Shown: positions 52,114 to 61,019 of the stretch, in pieces
Numbering within the stretch: position 1 is the stretch's first letter
Layout: the number at the start of each line of letters is the position of its first letter
NCBI RefSeq assembly: GCF_051414135.1
Contig: NZ_JBLKOA010000003.1
Span: 1 to 64,000 of the forward strand
Origin: Halovenus halobia
Lineage (GTDB): Archaea > Halobacteriota > Halobacteria > Halobacteriales > Haloarculaceae
Reading direction: 5' to 3'
Length of the DNA: 64,000 nt
Program-made: the position numbers and the translations under genes
The notes under the pieces: generated by a model
The model's input: the letters and a program-made list of their open reading frames with translations, nothing else
The model's database searches: none
Told to the model about the DNA's origin: nothing

Positions 52114-52175
52114 AGTTGGTCATGATACGAAGCAATGATAAATCCACCCGAGCGGTTTCTCGCTGGGAAACGAGC

Positions 52176-52451
52176 CTACTCGATGCGGAGTTCGCCGTCG
52201 CCGTCGTCGCCCTCGTCCCACTCGATTTCGAACTCGACGCTCAGTTCGCCGAGGCTGTCTGCTGGCCCTTCGCGTTCGGCTTTCACCTCGAAGGTCGAGG
52301 GGTCGGTGGGGTCGAGTTCGACGGACTGGTCGCCGGCGGAAAGCGCGAGTGGCCCACCCGTCTCAAGTGAGTCTGCAACACTGCGGAGGTAGGTGGCAAT
52401 CTCGCTGCGGGACTGTGACTGCTCGGTCTCGAACAGAACTTCTTCTGGCAT
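52176..52451 (-). CDS. amphi-Trp domain protein
   Basis: The protein has 91 residues. MPEEVLFETEQSQSRSEIAT with LRSVADSLETGGPLALSAGD and a Phe/Glu-rich strand end match the amphi-Trp domain, a small haloarchaeal module of unknown function named for an amphipathic pattern. ATG 52451. It lies downstream of polC on the same strand. Confidence 0.8.
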   Translation of the reverse strand: MPEEVLFETEQSQSRSEIATYLRSVADSLETGGPLALSAGDQSVELDPTDPSTFEVKAEREGPADSLGELSVEFEIEWDEGDDGDGELRIE

Positions 52452-52500
52452 GACTGATAGTTGGTGCGAGGAGGAAATAAGCGTTACCTGTGGCAACCGG

Positions 52501-55500
52501 TTACATGAAGTCCGCGATGCCAGACTGTTTGTTGTTGTCATTCTCGAAAATACGGTCGATCCGTGTTTCGAGAATCTGGAGACGTTGTTTGGTGTACTCG
52601 TCTGCACCGAACTCCTCGGCGACGGTAATTGCGGTGTCCATGTACTTGTTAACCGAGCCTTCGTGGACAGTCAGGTTGATTCCGCCGCCACACTCCCGGC
52701 AATCGCCTGTGAGCGGCGCACGGCGGTACTTTTTCCCGCAGTCCAGACAGCGGAACTCCTGGCTGGAGAATGCCTTGAGGTTGCCGAGCAGGTCCGGCAG
52801 GAAGTGGAACTCGATAATTCGCTCGGCCACGTCAGATTCGTCGACTGCACGGAGTTTGCGCGACAGCGCCAGCTGGGCGTCCATCTTGTCTTGCATCGAC
52901 CCCAGCGTCTTGTAGGCCGACAGGTCAGGTCCGGCGGCGATGTTTGTGGTGTCGTGACTGTGCGCGAATTCGGTGTACTCCCGGTCGGTGCCGAGCGTCT
53001 CCTCGGCAATTTTCATGATGTCTTCGACATCCTCGGGGTCGGCCATCTCCCGAGTGGCTTCGTAGAACTCCCGCGGATAGGACTCCATGATGTCGATGTT
53101 GTGCGCCTCGTCGTCGATTTCGGTGGGGTCGATTCGGGAGGACATCACCAGCGGCGCGTCCATCGAGTTGTGAGCGTACAGCCAGTTTGCGGTGAAGATC
53201 GGTTCTCCACCGACCTGCAGGTCATACAGATAGCCGTCGTAATCGACCCGCTGGATGTTTTCAATCCGGAGATACGAGAGGTCACCGTCAACGAGCGTCC
53301 GGAGCCGGTCGAGCGGTTCGGTTGCCTCGTTCGGGAGCGCCATCGTGTCGAGTTCGTCGACAATCTCGCCGAGTTTTTCGAGTGAGATGTTCTCTCTGCG
53401 TTTCAGATACTTTGGAATCAGCTGCTTGATACCCGGAATAGCCATCTCACGGAGGTCCCACAGCGCGTCTGGAACCGAGATAACCAGACTCTTCGGCTGG
53501 TACGGTGACTCTCCGTTCAGTATTCGGCGAAGCGGGTTGTCGTCGGCACCGCCAGAGACGGTCACGCTGTATATCGGTTGCCGCCGCTCGCCGCGTTCCC
53601 GCAGGGAGATATTGGCGACGAGTCCGAGGCGATGGAGGAGGTACACGAGGCCGTCCTTGACGTCTTCGCTCGTCGTGTGGAACGCAAATGTCGTCACGTT
53701 GTCGTCACTTGGCGTACTCCCGTCGCCCGCCAGAAATCCACGAAGAAACGAGAGCACAACCTCGCGCGGCGCGTCGAGGATACACTCGGGGACGACTTTC
53801 TCACTGGCACTGTACGTGTCACGGTTCTCGAAGCCGAGTTCGTAGAGCACTTCGCGAAAGACCGCCGGGAATCGAACCTCGTAGGCCTGGTTCGACCATC
53901 GGGTCCGGGGCTCAAACCCGAGCGCCTGCTCACCTCTCCGAACGGCCTCGTCGACGATTTCCTCGTCGCTGTTGTGAATCGCCGGACAGACGCTCGACAG
54001 AGATCCTTCGGCGACGAACAGCCCGAGTAACCAAGCGAAGTCCTCGTCGACTTCGATCTGTCGGGCGATGCCATCTTCGGAGCCCGGGAGTCCAATGCGA
54101 ATCTCACGGGGAGGCTCGAAGTCGGAGTGGTCGAGAATCGTCTCGAACCGGCCAAGTCCGATTTTCGAGCGGTCGAGTCTGTACGCGAGCCCGGAGCGGA
54201 ACGCCTGATGTGTCGGACTACCAGTCTGGGTTGTCTCCCATGCCGTCGTGAGTATGTCTTCGACATGGTCGTCGATGATGACGTACGGATCGTCGAGACA
54301 CGCCGGGACGTCAATTGTCGTCGTGCGTTCGTCGACCGGAAGTTCACGAGGCGCGACGACCAAGTCCCCTTCCGTCAGAGCTGCTCCAGAGACCTCTTCG
54401 ATACCGTCGTCGTATCTGAAGAGACTGTGGTCGTCGGTGATATCGAGGGTCCGCCCGAACTGCGTCTCGATTCGCAGGAGCGTGTCGTCGTCCGTAGCCT
54501 CGTACCGGATTGCCTTCTCGATTGGCTGGAGACTGGCAGCGTGTTCCTCGTCGAAGGCGTACGTCTGCCACCCTTCAGACGCACAGGTTCGCTTGCGGAA
54601 CTTGCCATCTGTTTCCGTCGGGGCGTCGAGTTCGTTCCAAAACTCCCCGAAGGTCATGAACCGAACGTCGCCGTCGGGGTCGACAGCGACGAGTCGGGAG
54701 TCTTCGGCGACGCTTCCCCCACGCTGGTCCGGGAGGTACTGTTTGCTGAAGTTGAGCAAGCCGTCGAGCAACAGCATGACGCAATCTTCGTCACCGTCGC
54801 ACTGAGCCGACGCAAGACCATTTACGACGACCCGGTTGGTGTCAGCGACGGTGAGACAGTAGGTATAGTCGATATCGGTCGAAACGAATTCTACCTGTGA
54901 GACTGTATCGAGTTCTGGCTGTCCACCGTCGGCAGATGCTGACAGATTAGTCTCCGTTCGCGGTGAATCTGGACCGGTGGCTTCCGGTATCTGGTCACCG
55001 ACCGAAATCCGGTGTGCTTCGACAGACTCTGCCCGTCCACGCCACCGACAGAGTTCGTGGTCAGGCGTAACCGTGAGTGTCCGGCCGGCCTCGGTTTCGA
55101 GTCGAACGAGGTGGTCCGGCGCGGGGTGTTTTGAGACTGCTTCAACTGGTCTGGTCGTCCAGCGTCCGTCGTCAGTCAGCGTTCTGACCTCTTCGTCTCC
55201 ATCGAGTTCTTCGACAAGCACTCCAAACTCGTCTTCTTCGGGGTTATCGAGTCGCCGTTCAACGAACGCCTCGATACTTACTTCTCGGATGTCACCGTCA
55301 TCGACATATCTGAGTTCTGTCTCCGGGTGGAAGCAATTCCGTCGTTTCGCGGCGTGAAAGTACGGATGCGCGTATCCGACGGCTGCCGAGGTAAACCCAA
55401 TTACTCGTCCGACAGTTGCGGCGCTCGTGTGCGGTGCCATCCCGAAGACGAGTTCGCCGACCAGGTCCTGGCGGTCCTCGAACTCGTAGTACGGGTCCAG

Positions 55501-58149
55501 TCCGTAGTACTGCTCCAGCAGGTCATCGACGAAATCAGCCGTCTTGAGCATGTGTTCGGCCGCGCCGTCAGAGAGTACCACGTCCTGTACGTTGAGTTCG
55601 ACCAGCTGCTCCTCGTGGTGCAGCGGGTCGCCGCGGATGTCCTCGGTGTAGCCCAACTCCTGCAGGTCCTCGACGGTCACGTCGAGTTCGGCAGGTCGGA
55701 CCGAAGTCACCGGCAGGTCGGTCATATCGTAGCGAACCGTCCCGTCTTTGAACGCCGACACGTCGTGTTTCGCCCGGAGAATGCCTTTCTCTAGCGGTTC
55801 GGGTGTTTTTTCCTTCGAGGAAAGTCCCTTGACTGCTTTGAGCGTGTCGTAGGCTGCGGGTCGCTCGCCGACGTTCGCCAGTGCTGATTGCAGTTCCTCG
55901 TGGATATCGAGGGTCTTCGTCTGTGTCGGAGAGGCAAGCGTCTCACAGCGGCTACACTCGGCGCGGCCCGACTCGTCGGGGTCGATTCGGCTATCACAGT
56001 CGGGACAGACGTAGACTGGCGCAGCGATACCGCCACAGTCGGGACAGCGCGGGCGGTGGGTCTCGGTCCCGCAGTCGACACACTCCCGGCGGCCGACCTG
56101 CACCTCGACATCGCCCTGTGTGCCCTCGACGGAATCGCCGTGGGTCGCAGCGGCGGCGACATCGCGCTGGTTGCCACCAGCCTCGCCAATCGGGAAGAGC
56201 GTGTGGACGGCCGGCGAGAGTTCTCGTTCCTCGGATTTCTCCGGTCGGCCCATCCGGTTGCCGATGCGGGTCGGTGCGCGTTCGCGGACAGTGAACGGCG
56301 CGAGTTCGTTGACCGCACGAATTGCGTTCTCGCCGTCAGCGTAGTTTCGCGCCTCGGCGGAGAGGTCGGACAGCGACCACGTTCGCTGGAGGTCGTCATC
56401 GAGTCCCAGCGTTCGGAGCATCGGTCGCCAGACGGGAATCTCGATGGTGTCACCTCGCTGTGAGTGTTCGACAAGCAGCGCTTCGAGTGCGTCGCGCACG
56501 TCGAGCGTGTTCTCGACGACCAAGGTGTCGTTCTGGCCGGATGCGTTCGGGGCTGGTTGGCGAGTAGCCCCGTCCGTTGCCGCAATCTCGCCCTCGGCAA
56601 TCGCGTCGGCGAGTCCGTCGAGTGCCGTGACGCTCAGGTCGTGCCAGAGGTAGGTGTACTCCGGGTGTAGCGGCGCGTCGTAGCTCTCGGTCCACTCCAG
56701 CGCGTGGTCTGGGCTCGGATGGTCGAGGTCGACGGCCACGTCGTCACGCATCGCCTGGACCGGCGCGCCAGCGTCCTCGAACTCCTGAATCCACCACTCG
56801 ACGGCGTAGCCCGCGGGCGCGAGTGAGTGATTGTTCTCGACGAACTCGCCGTAGTTGACAAGATACTCGCCGAGGTCGAGGATTTTCTCGACGCCATTTC
56901 TGATTTCCAGCGCTTCCTCAGCGTCATCAATCCGCCGGACATCGCCGTTAGCGAGTCTGACAGTCGGCCCTTCGATGGAATCGACTGGGACGATACCGGC
57001 AGCCTTGCCCGGCCGTTCAGTTTTGGCCTGCGTCCCAGTTGCGAGGAAGTCGTCCACGAGGTGCATCGTCGCCGGATGGACCCCCGCAGTGGCGTGGCCG
57101 TGGTTGCGCGCTCGCCCATATCGGAGTCGGAACCCGCCAGTTTCGCTTGGGTGTGAGAAAACCGGTCGGCCGGCGATGAGGTCCTGCAGGTATTTTTTGG
57201 ACTTGTCCGCACGCGGTGGGCCGTCCTGCTCGTCGGCCTCGTCAACTTCGTCTTCTGCGGCCGAGTCGTCGTCTTCGGACTCGTCGGCGTCGTCCTCGTC
57301 GTCGCCGTCGCCGTAGTTGCCGTCGATGAGGTCCTGCAGCCACGGCCACTCGACTTCGTCGAGACTGCGGGTGTAGCGCTGAATCTTCGGCGCTTTCAGC
57401 GCGATACCCTCGCCGAAAACCAGACACATCCCGCCACGAGCGGAGTTCGTGGCCACGCGTTCGAGGTCCCGGAAGCCAGAGACTTCCTCGTCGCCGGTCG
57501 CCTCACCGTCGAGCATAATCGGCATATTCCCGGCGATAAATTTCGCTTCCTTCTCCTTGGGGGCATACTGCAGTCCCGTTTCGTTGTCGTACAGTTCGAC
57601 CTCTTCGGCGTAGCGGTCGACCTCGTCGTCTCGGGGTTTGTACTCGTCGATGCCCAGCAGAGCGCGCGCGTAGTCAGCCACGAGCACCGACAGCGCCTGT
57701 GCGGTTCCGCCTGCCGACCGAATCGGGCCGGCGTAGTAGATGTTGATGAACTCAGAGCCATCGTCGTTGTCGAGAATTTCGACGCGGTCGATGCCCTCGA
57801 TTGGCGCAGCGACGACGCCCTCCGTGAGCAGCGCAACGGCGGTCCGGACCGCACCCTCGATTTTCCCCGCGCGGGAGTCGTAGTCACCAACAGTGCCTTC
57901 GACGAAGTCCTCGACGAGTTCGAGCGCCGCTTCCTCGCGAGACATCTCGCCTTCGAGTTCTCGGACGCGTTCGGCGACGCCGTCGATACCGAGGATGTTC
58001 TCGACGCGGTCTGCCATGTCGCGCGCGGTCGGAATCTCCACATCGGTCGTTGGGTCACCGCCGCGTTCGCGGGCCTCGCTGGCGACAGCTATCGCCTCGT
58101 CGAGTTCCGTTTCGAGTTCGTCGAAGTACCGTTCGTCTGCCGGTCGCAT
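52501..58149 (-). CDS. polC: DNA polymerase D large subunit DP2 containing two inteins
   Basis: The precursor has 1882 residues; removal of 178- and 516-residue inteins leaves 1188, normal for DP2. DP2 is the polymerase subunit of PolD, a replicative archaeal polymerase with DP1. Family segments include YYAGPIRSAGGTAQA near 140 and the zinc region (CVDCGTETHRPRCPDCGG near 690). The host sequence HAAKRRN-CDGDEDCVM, the catalytic aspartate region, is interrupted by intein 1, and RGG-SMDAPLV by intein 2. An acidic insert lies near 280-312. It begins 3 nt after the PPC-domain gene. Confidence 0.96.
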   Translation of the reverse strand: MRPADERYFDELETELDEAIAVASEARERGGDPTTDVEIPTARDMADRVENILGIDGVAERVRELEGEMSREEAALELVEDFVEGTVGDYDSRAGKIEGAVRTAVALLTEGVVAAPIEGIDRVEILDNDDGSEFINIYYAGPIRSAGGTAQALSVLVADYARALLGIDEYKPRDDEVDRYAEEVELYDNETGLQYAPKEKEAKFIAGNMPIMLDGEATGDEEVSGFRDLERVATNSARGGMCLVFGEGIALKAPKIQRYTRSLDEVEWPWLQDLIDGNYGDGDDEDDADESEDDDSAAEDEVDEADEQDGPPRADKSKKYLQDLIAGRPVFSHPSETGGFRLRYGRARNHGHATAGVHPATMHLVDDFLATGTQAKTERPGKAAGIVPVDSIEGPTVRLANGDVRRIDDAEEALEIRNGVEKILDLGEYLVNYGEFVENNHSLAPAGYAVEWWIQEFEDAGAPVQAMRDDVAVDLDHPSPDHALEWTESYDAPLHPEYTYLWHDLSVTALDGLADAIAEGEIAATDGATRQPAPNASGQNDTLVVENTLDVRDALEALLVEHSQRGDTIEIPVWRPMLRTLGLDDDLQRTWSLSDLSAEARNYADGENAIRAVNELAPFTVRERAPTRIGNRMGRPEKSEERELSPAVHTLFPIGEAGGNQRDVAAAATHGDSVEGTQGDVEVQVGRRECVDCGTETHRPRCPDCGGIAAPVYVCPDCDSRIDPDESGRAECSRCETLASPTQTKTLDIHEELQSALANVGERPAAYDTLKAVKGLSSKEKTPEPLEKGILRAKHDVSAFKDGTVRYDMTDLPVTSVRPAELDVTVEDLQELGYTEDIRGDPLHHEEQLVELNVQDVVLSDGAAEHMLKTADFVDDLLEQYYGLDPYYEFEDRQDLVGELVFGMAPHTSAATVGRVIGFTSAAVGYAHPYFHAAKRRNCFHPETELRYVDDGDIREVSIEAFVERRLDNPEEDEFGVLVEELDGDEEVRTLTDDGRWTTRPVEAVSKHPAPDHLVRLETEAGRTLTVTPDHELCRWRGRAESVEAHRISVGDQIPEATGPDSPRTETNLSASADGGQPELDTVSQVEFVSTDIDYTYCLTVADTNRVVVNGLASAQCDGDEDCVMLLLDGLLNFSKQYLPDQRGGSVAEDSRLVAVDPDGDVRFMTFGEFWNELDAPTETDGKFRKRTCASEGWQTYAFDEEHAASLQPIEKAIRYEATDDDTLLRIETQFGRTLDITDDHSLFRYDDGIEEVSGAALTEGDLVVAPRELPVDERTTTIDVPACLDDPYVIIDDHVEDILTTAWETTQTGSPTHQAFRSGLAYRLDRSKIGLGRFETILDHSDFEPPREIRIGLPGSEDGIARQIEVDEDFAWLLGLFVAEGSLSSVCPAIHNSDEEIVDEAVRRGEQALGFEPRTRWSNQAYEVRFPAVFREVLYELGFENRDTYSASEKVVPECILDAPREVVLSFLRGFLAGDGSTPSDDNVTTFAFHTTSEDVKDGLVYLLHRLGLVANISLRERGERRQPIYSVTVSGGADDNPLRRILNGESPYQPKSLVISVPDALWDLREMAIPGIKQLIPKYLKRRENISLEKLGEIVDELDTMALPNEATEPLDRLRTLVDGDLSYLRIENIQRVDYDGYLYDLQVGGEPIFTANWLYAHNSMDAPLVMSSRIDPTEIDDEAHNIDIMESYPREFYEATREMADPEDVEDIMKIAEETLGTDREYTEFAHSHDTTNIAAGPDLSAYKTLGSMQDKMDAQLALSRKLRAVDESDVAERIIEFHFLPDLLGNLKAFSSQEFRCLDCGKKYRRAPLTGDCRECGGGINLTVHEGSVNKYMDTAITVAEEFGADEYTKQRLQILETRIDRIFENDNNKQSGIADFM
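53167..54714 (-). mobile_element. PolD intein 2 (516 aa) with LAGLIDADG homing endonuclease
   Basis: The intein begins with Ser (SVAEDSRLVAVD) after RGG and ends WLYAHN before Ser+1 of the host SMDAPLV. Two DOD motifs are clear: WLLGLFVAEGSL near intein residue 217 and LRGFLAGDGSTP near 320. Block B-like TDDHSLFRY is near 108, and block F/G reads DYDGYLYDLQVGGEPIF before the end. Ser at position 1 and at +1 is allowed for splicing. The endonuclease looks intact. Confidence 0.92.
54802..55335 (-). mobile_element. PolD intein 1 (178-aa mini-intein ending in Gln)
   Basis: It starts Cys (CFHPETELRYVDDG) after HAAKRRN and ends NGLASAQ before Cys+1 of CDGDEDCVM. Block B is TPDHELCRW, and block F is near YTYCLTVADTNRVVVNG. 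There is no LAGLIDADG region, so it is a mini-intein. The final residue is Gln in place of the usual Asn, and the penultimate residue is Ala in place of His. A Gln-terminated intein at this PolII site is known from Pyrococcus abyssi. Confidence 0.92.
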
Positions 58150-58152
58150 CCC

Positions 58153-58575
58153 TTACAGACCCCAGAGGTCCAGGTCAGTTTCTGCGTCGTGTTCGCGTTC
58201 GAGTGTCGTGTCGAACTCTCGAACGTACAGTTCGCCGGCGAAGGTCGTCGCAGCGTCGAGGTGGCCAGCAACAGTGCTGCCGTCCTCGCGAGAGAGCGTC
58301 ATGTGGGTGTGCGCGAAGCGCTCGTCGTCGAGCCAGGAGATGTTCCCGACGGCGGGCGCAACCTCGAATGGTTCGTCGAAGACGATGCTGTCGTAGACCT
58401 GCTCGTCCTGGTCGTAAAAGAGTAGTTCAGCGTCCTGCACGGCACCAAGTCCGTAGAAAAATGCTGCGTCGATGCCTTCGTCCTCGGCGAAATCCTCGAT
58501 CTGTCCGCGCCAGTCTCGGCCGTGGTCAAGTCGTGCCACGTACTCGCGGGCGCCCTCGACTTCCTCGTAATCCAT
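58153..58575 (-). CDS. PPC/DUF296-domain DNA-binding-like protein
   Basis: The protein has 140 residues. The pattern EYVARLDHGRDWRGQIEDFA followed by EGIDAAFFYGLGAVQDAELL and HTHMTLSREDGSTVAGHL matches the PPC/DUF296 fold, with the His cluster forming a likely metal site. ATG 58575. It ends 3 nt before polC, implying cotranscription; a link to replication is only positional. Confidence 0.85.
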   Translation of the reverse strand: MDYEEVEGAREYVARLDHGRDWRGQIEDFAEDEGIDAAFFYGLGAVQDAELLFYDQDEQVYDSIVFDEPFEVAPAVGNISWLDDERFAHTHMTLSREDGSTVAGHLDAATTFAGELYVREFDTTLEREHDAETDLDLWGL

Positions 58576-58662
58576 ATCCTGACCGGAGGGGGCCAATAGT
58601 CAAAATTGTACTGGTCGGTCGCGGACCAAACACACATATGACCGATGGGAGTACGCACAGCC

Positions 58663-59088
58663 ATGGACCGACGGTATCTCATCGCGGGCGCGGTCGGCGG
58701 CGTCACCGCGGCAGTCGGCGCGACGGTTGCGGCGGTCAAACTCGGCTACATCAGGCGCGTCCCGCTGATTGGGGCCGACCCAGACCACCAGATCGAAGTC
58801 AGAAACGAACGCGAGGAGACCCACGAGGTCACCGTCGAGTACGACCTCGATGGAACGGGAATGTGTCACGGGCCGTGGCAGATCAAGCCCGGCGAAATCT
58901 GGGGCGTGCGCAGTGTTCGGGACCTCGGGACGCTCTCGCTGACCGTCACGGTCGACGGCGAACAAGAACTGGCGGACAGCCACGAGGTCCCGCTGCACAG
59001 TTCGGGGTCGTCGGCGGTCGTCATTACCCTCCGGGAGGCCGGATTCACCACGACAAGAATCGAAGACAGACGAGACGAACAGGACTGA
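58663..59088 (+). CDS. Membrane-anchored or secreted beta-sandwich protein
   Basis: The protein has 141 residues from ATG 58663. An N-terminal hydrophobic helix (MDRRYLIAGAVGGVTAAVGA) with a basic start is a signal or anchor. The rest is beta-rich (DHQIEVRNEREETHEVTVEY, GPWQIKPGEIW), resembling a small Ig-like haloarchaeal domain. No lipobox Cys is present. The function is unknown. Confidence 0.7.
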   Translation: MDRRYLIAGAVGGVTAAVGATVAAVKLGYIRRVPLIGADPDHQIEVRNEREETHEVTVEYDLDGTGMCHGPWQIKPGEIWGVRSVRDLGTLSLTVTVDGEQELADSHEVPLHSSGSSAVVITLREAGFTTTRIEDRRDEQD

Positions 59089-59133
59089 GTCCGAACGGCA
59101 ACGGTTTTGCAACATCGAGGCGAACGGACAACC

Positions 59134-60516
59134 ATGTTGAGCAGGCAGTTCGTCCGCGAGAACCCCGAAGTGGTCCGAGAAGGCCTGAAACTCCGGGGCG
59201 AGGACGACACCCAACTGACGGAACTTCTCGAAATCGACGAACAGTGGCGGGAGCTGAAATCCCGCGGTGACGACCTGCGCCACGAGCGCAACAAGGTCAG
59301 CAGCACGATTGGCGAACTGAAACAGGAGGGAAAAGACGAGGAGGCCCAGGAAGCCATCGAGCGCTCCCAAGAACTCAAAGACGAACTCCAGGATATCGAG
59401 GACGAGGCCGCCGAACTCAAGGAAGAACTCGACCAGCGACTCCTCGAACTCCCGAACGTCCCACAGGACGACATCCCCGAGGGCGAAGACGAGAGCGACA
59501 ACGAGGAAGTTCGCCGCCACGGTTTCGACGACGTGCGAGAGTTGCCCGACGACATGGCCCCGCACTACGACATCGGCGAAGAACTGGATATCCTCGATTT
59601 CGACCGTGGAGCGAAGGTCACCGGTGGTGGCTTCTATTTCCTGAAAGGCGAGGCCGCCCGCTTAGAGCACGCGTTGATTCAGTTCATGCGGGACATCCAC
59701 CGCGAACAGGGCTACTCTGAGGTCTTCCCACCGATTCCGGTCAGCAGCGAGTCGATGACCGGGACGAGCCAACTCCCCAAATTTTCTGAGGACGCCTACC
59801 GCATCGGCAACCGCAACGAAGAGGAGTACGACGACGACGACCTGTGGCTCTGTCCGACCGCGGAAGTCCCCGTGACAAACATGTACCGCGACGAAATCAT
59901 GCTCTCCGACGACTTGCCGATTAAGCACCAGGCCTATACGCCGAACTTCCGGCGGGAGGCCGGCGAGCACGGGACTGAAACGCGAGGGCTCGCCCGCGTC
60001 CACCAGTTCAACAAGGTCGAACTCGTCAACTTCGTCGAACCCGAGGACAGCGACGACCGCTTGGACGAACTTGTCGTCGAGGCCGAGGAAGTCCTGAAAC
60101 GGCTGGGACTGCCCTACCGCGTCGTCCTCCTCTGTGGCGGTGACCTGACCTTCGCTTCCGCGCGGACCTACGATATCGAGGTGTGGGCACCCGCCGACGA
60201 TATGGACCACGGGCCGGACCGCGGCGGTCGCTGGCTCGAAGTCTCCAGCGCCTCGAACTTCGAGGAGTTCCAGGCCCGCCGAATCGGTCTGCGATACCGC
60301 CCAGAGCGACACGAATCCGCCGAGTATCTACACACGCTCAATGCGTCGGGACTGGCGCTGCCCCGCGTGATGGTCGCGCTGCTCGAGTACTACCAGAACG
60401 AGGACGGCACTGTCGATATTCCCGAACCGTTGCAGCCGTACATGGGAGGCCAGGAGGTCATCGAAGGCCAGGAACCAGTCGGCGAGGCCGCTGTCGGTGC
60501 GGGAGAGAAGGAGTAA
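59134..60516 (+). CDS. serS: Seryl-tRNA synthetase
   Basis: The protein has 460 residues of the bacterial-like SerRS type. The N-terminal long coiled-coil arm (about 30-110) binds the tRNA variable arm. Motif 2 (NFRREAGEHGTETRGLARVH) lies near 276-295, and motif 3 (GLALPRVMVALLEYYQNED) near 405-423. ATG 59134 starts MLSRQFVRENPEVVREGL; the longer frame is rejected. It provides Ser-tRNA for translation. Confidence 0.95.
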   Translation: MLSRQFVRENPEVVREGLKLRGEDDTQLTELLEIDEQWRELKSRGDDLRHERNKVSSTIGELKQEGKDEEAQEAIERSQELKDELQDIEDEAAELKEELDQRLLELPNVPQDDIPEGEDESDNEEVRRHGFDDVRELPDDMAPHYDIGEELDILDFDRGAKVTGGGFYFLKGEAARLEHALIQFMRDIHREQGYSEVFPPIPVSSESMTGTSQLPKFSEDAYRIGNRNEEEYDDDDLWLCPTAEVPVTNMYRDEIMLSDDLPIKHQAYTPNFRREAGEHGTETRGLARVHQFNKVELVNFVEPEDSDDRLDELVVEAEEVLKRLGLPYRVVLLCGGDLTFASARTYDIEVWAPADDMDHGPDRGGRWLEVSSASNFEEFQARRIGLRYRPERHESAEYLHTLNASGLALPRVMVALLEYYQNEDGTVDIPEPLQPYMGGQEVIEGQEPVGEAAVGAGEKE

Positions 60517-60543
60517 CGGCTATCGGTTGGGGACCGACTTTTG

Positions 60544-60912
60544 TTATTCGATCGAGACGGTCGCGTCGGCCATCTGCTGGTCGTTCAGCCGCGTTTCGAC
60601 GGTGTACTCGCCGGGTTCGTCCGGGTTGTCCACGTCGGGATACTCGACCAAAACCACGTCGCCGGTCTGGAGGGTGTAGTTGGTGTCCATCGTCACGTCG
60701 AAGGAGTAGGCGTTGTTGTTGACGCCGCTGATGACTTCCGTCTCGAACTCGCGGTCGATTTCCCCGTCGTCGTCGGTATCGACGCCTTCGTCAGGGGAGG
60801 GGTTGTCTTCGTCGCTATCGTCGTCCACGCCGGGTTGGTCGCCGCTCAAGCCGGAACAGCCAGCGAGAGCGATCAGGGCGACGACTCCGAGTATGAGTGA
60901 TTTCTTCCTCAC
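60544..60912 (-). CDS. Lipoprotein
   Basis: The protein has 122 residues from GTG 60912. A basic start, a hydrophobic core and the lipobox LAGCSG (Cys at about 19) identify an archaeal lipoprotein signal. The mature part is an acidic linker and then a beta-rich domain ending VETRLNDQQMADATVSIE. It is likely exposed on the cell surface; the function is unknown. Confidence 0.8.
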   Translation of the reverse strand: MRKKSLILGVVALIALAGCSGLSGDQPGVDDDSDEDNPSPDEGVDTDDDGEIDREFETEVISGVNNNAYSFDVTMDTNYTLQTGDVVLVEYPDVDNPDEPGEYTVETRLNDQQMADATVSIE

Positions 60913-61019
60913 GACGGGGGTTGCGAGGCGTATATTTTGTGGCCTGTCTACGTATGTATCCAGCTACCACAGCCCCGCCGAAAAGGTAGATTATTACCCA
61001 TTCATTCCTCACTAGGCGT

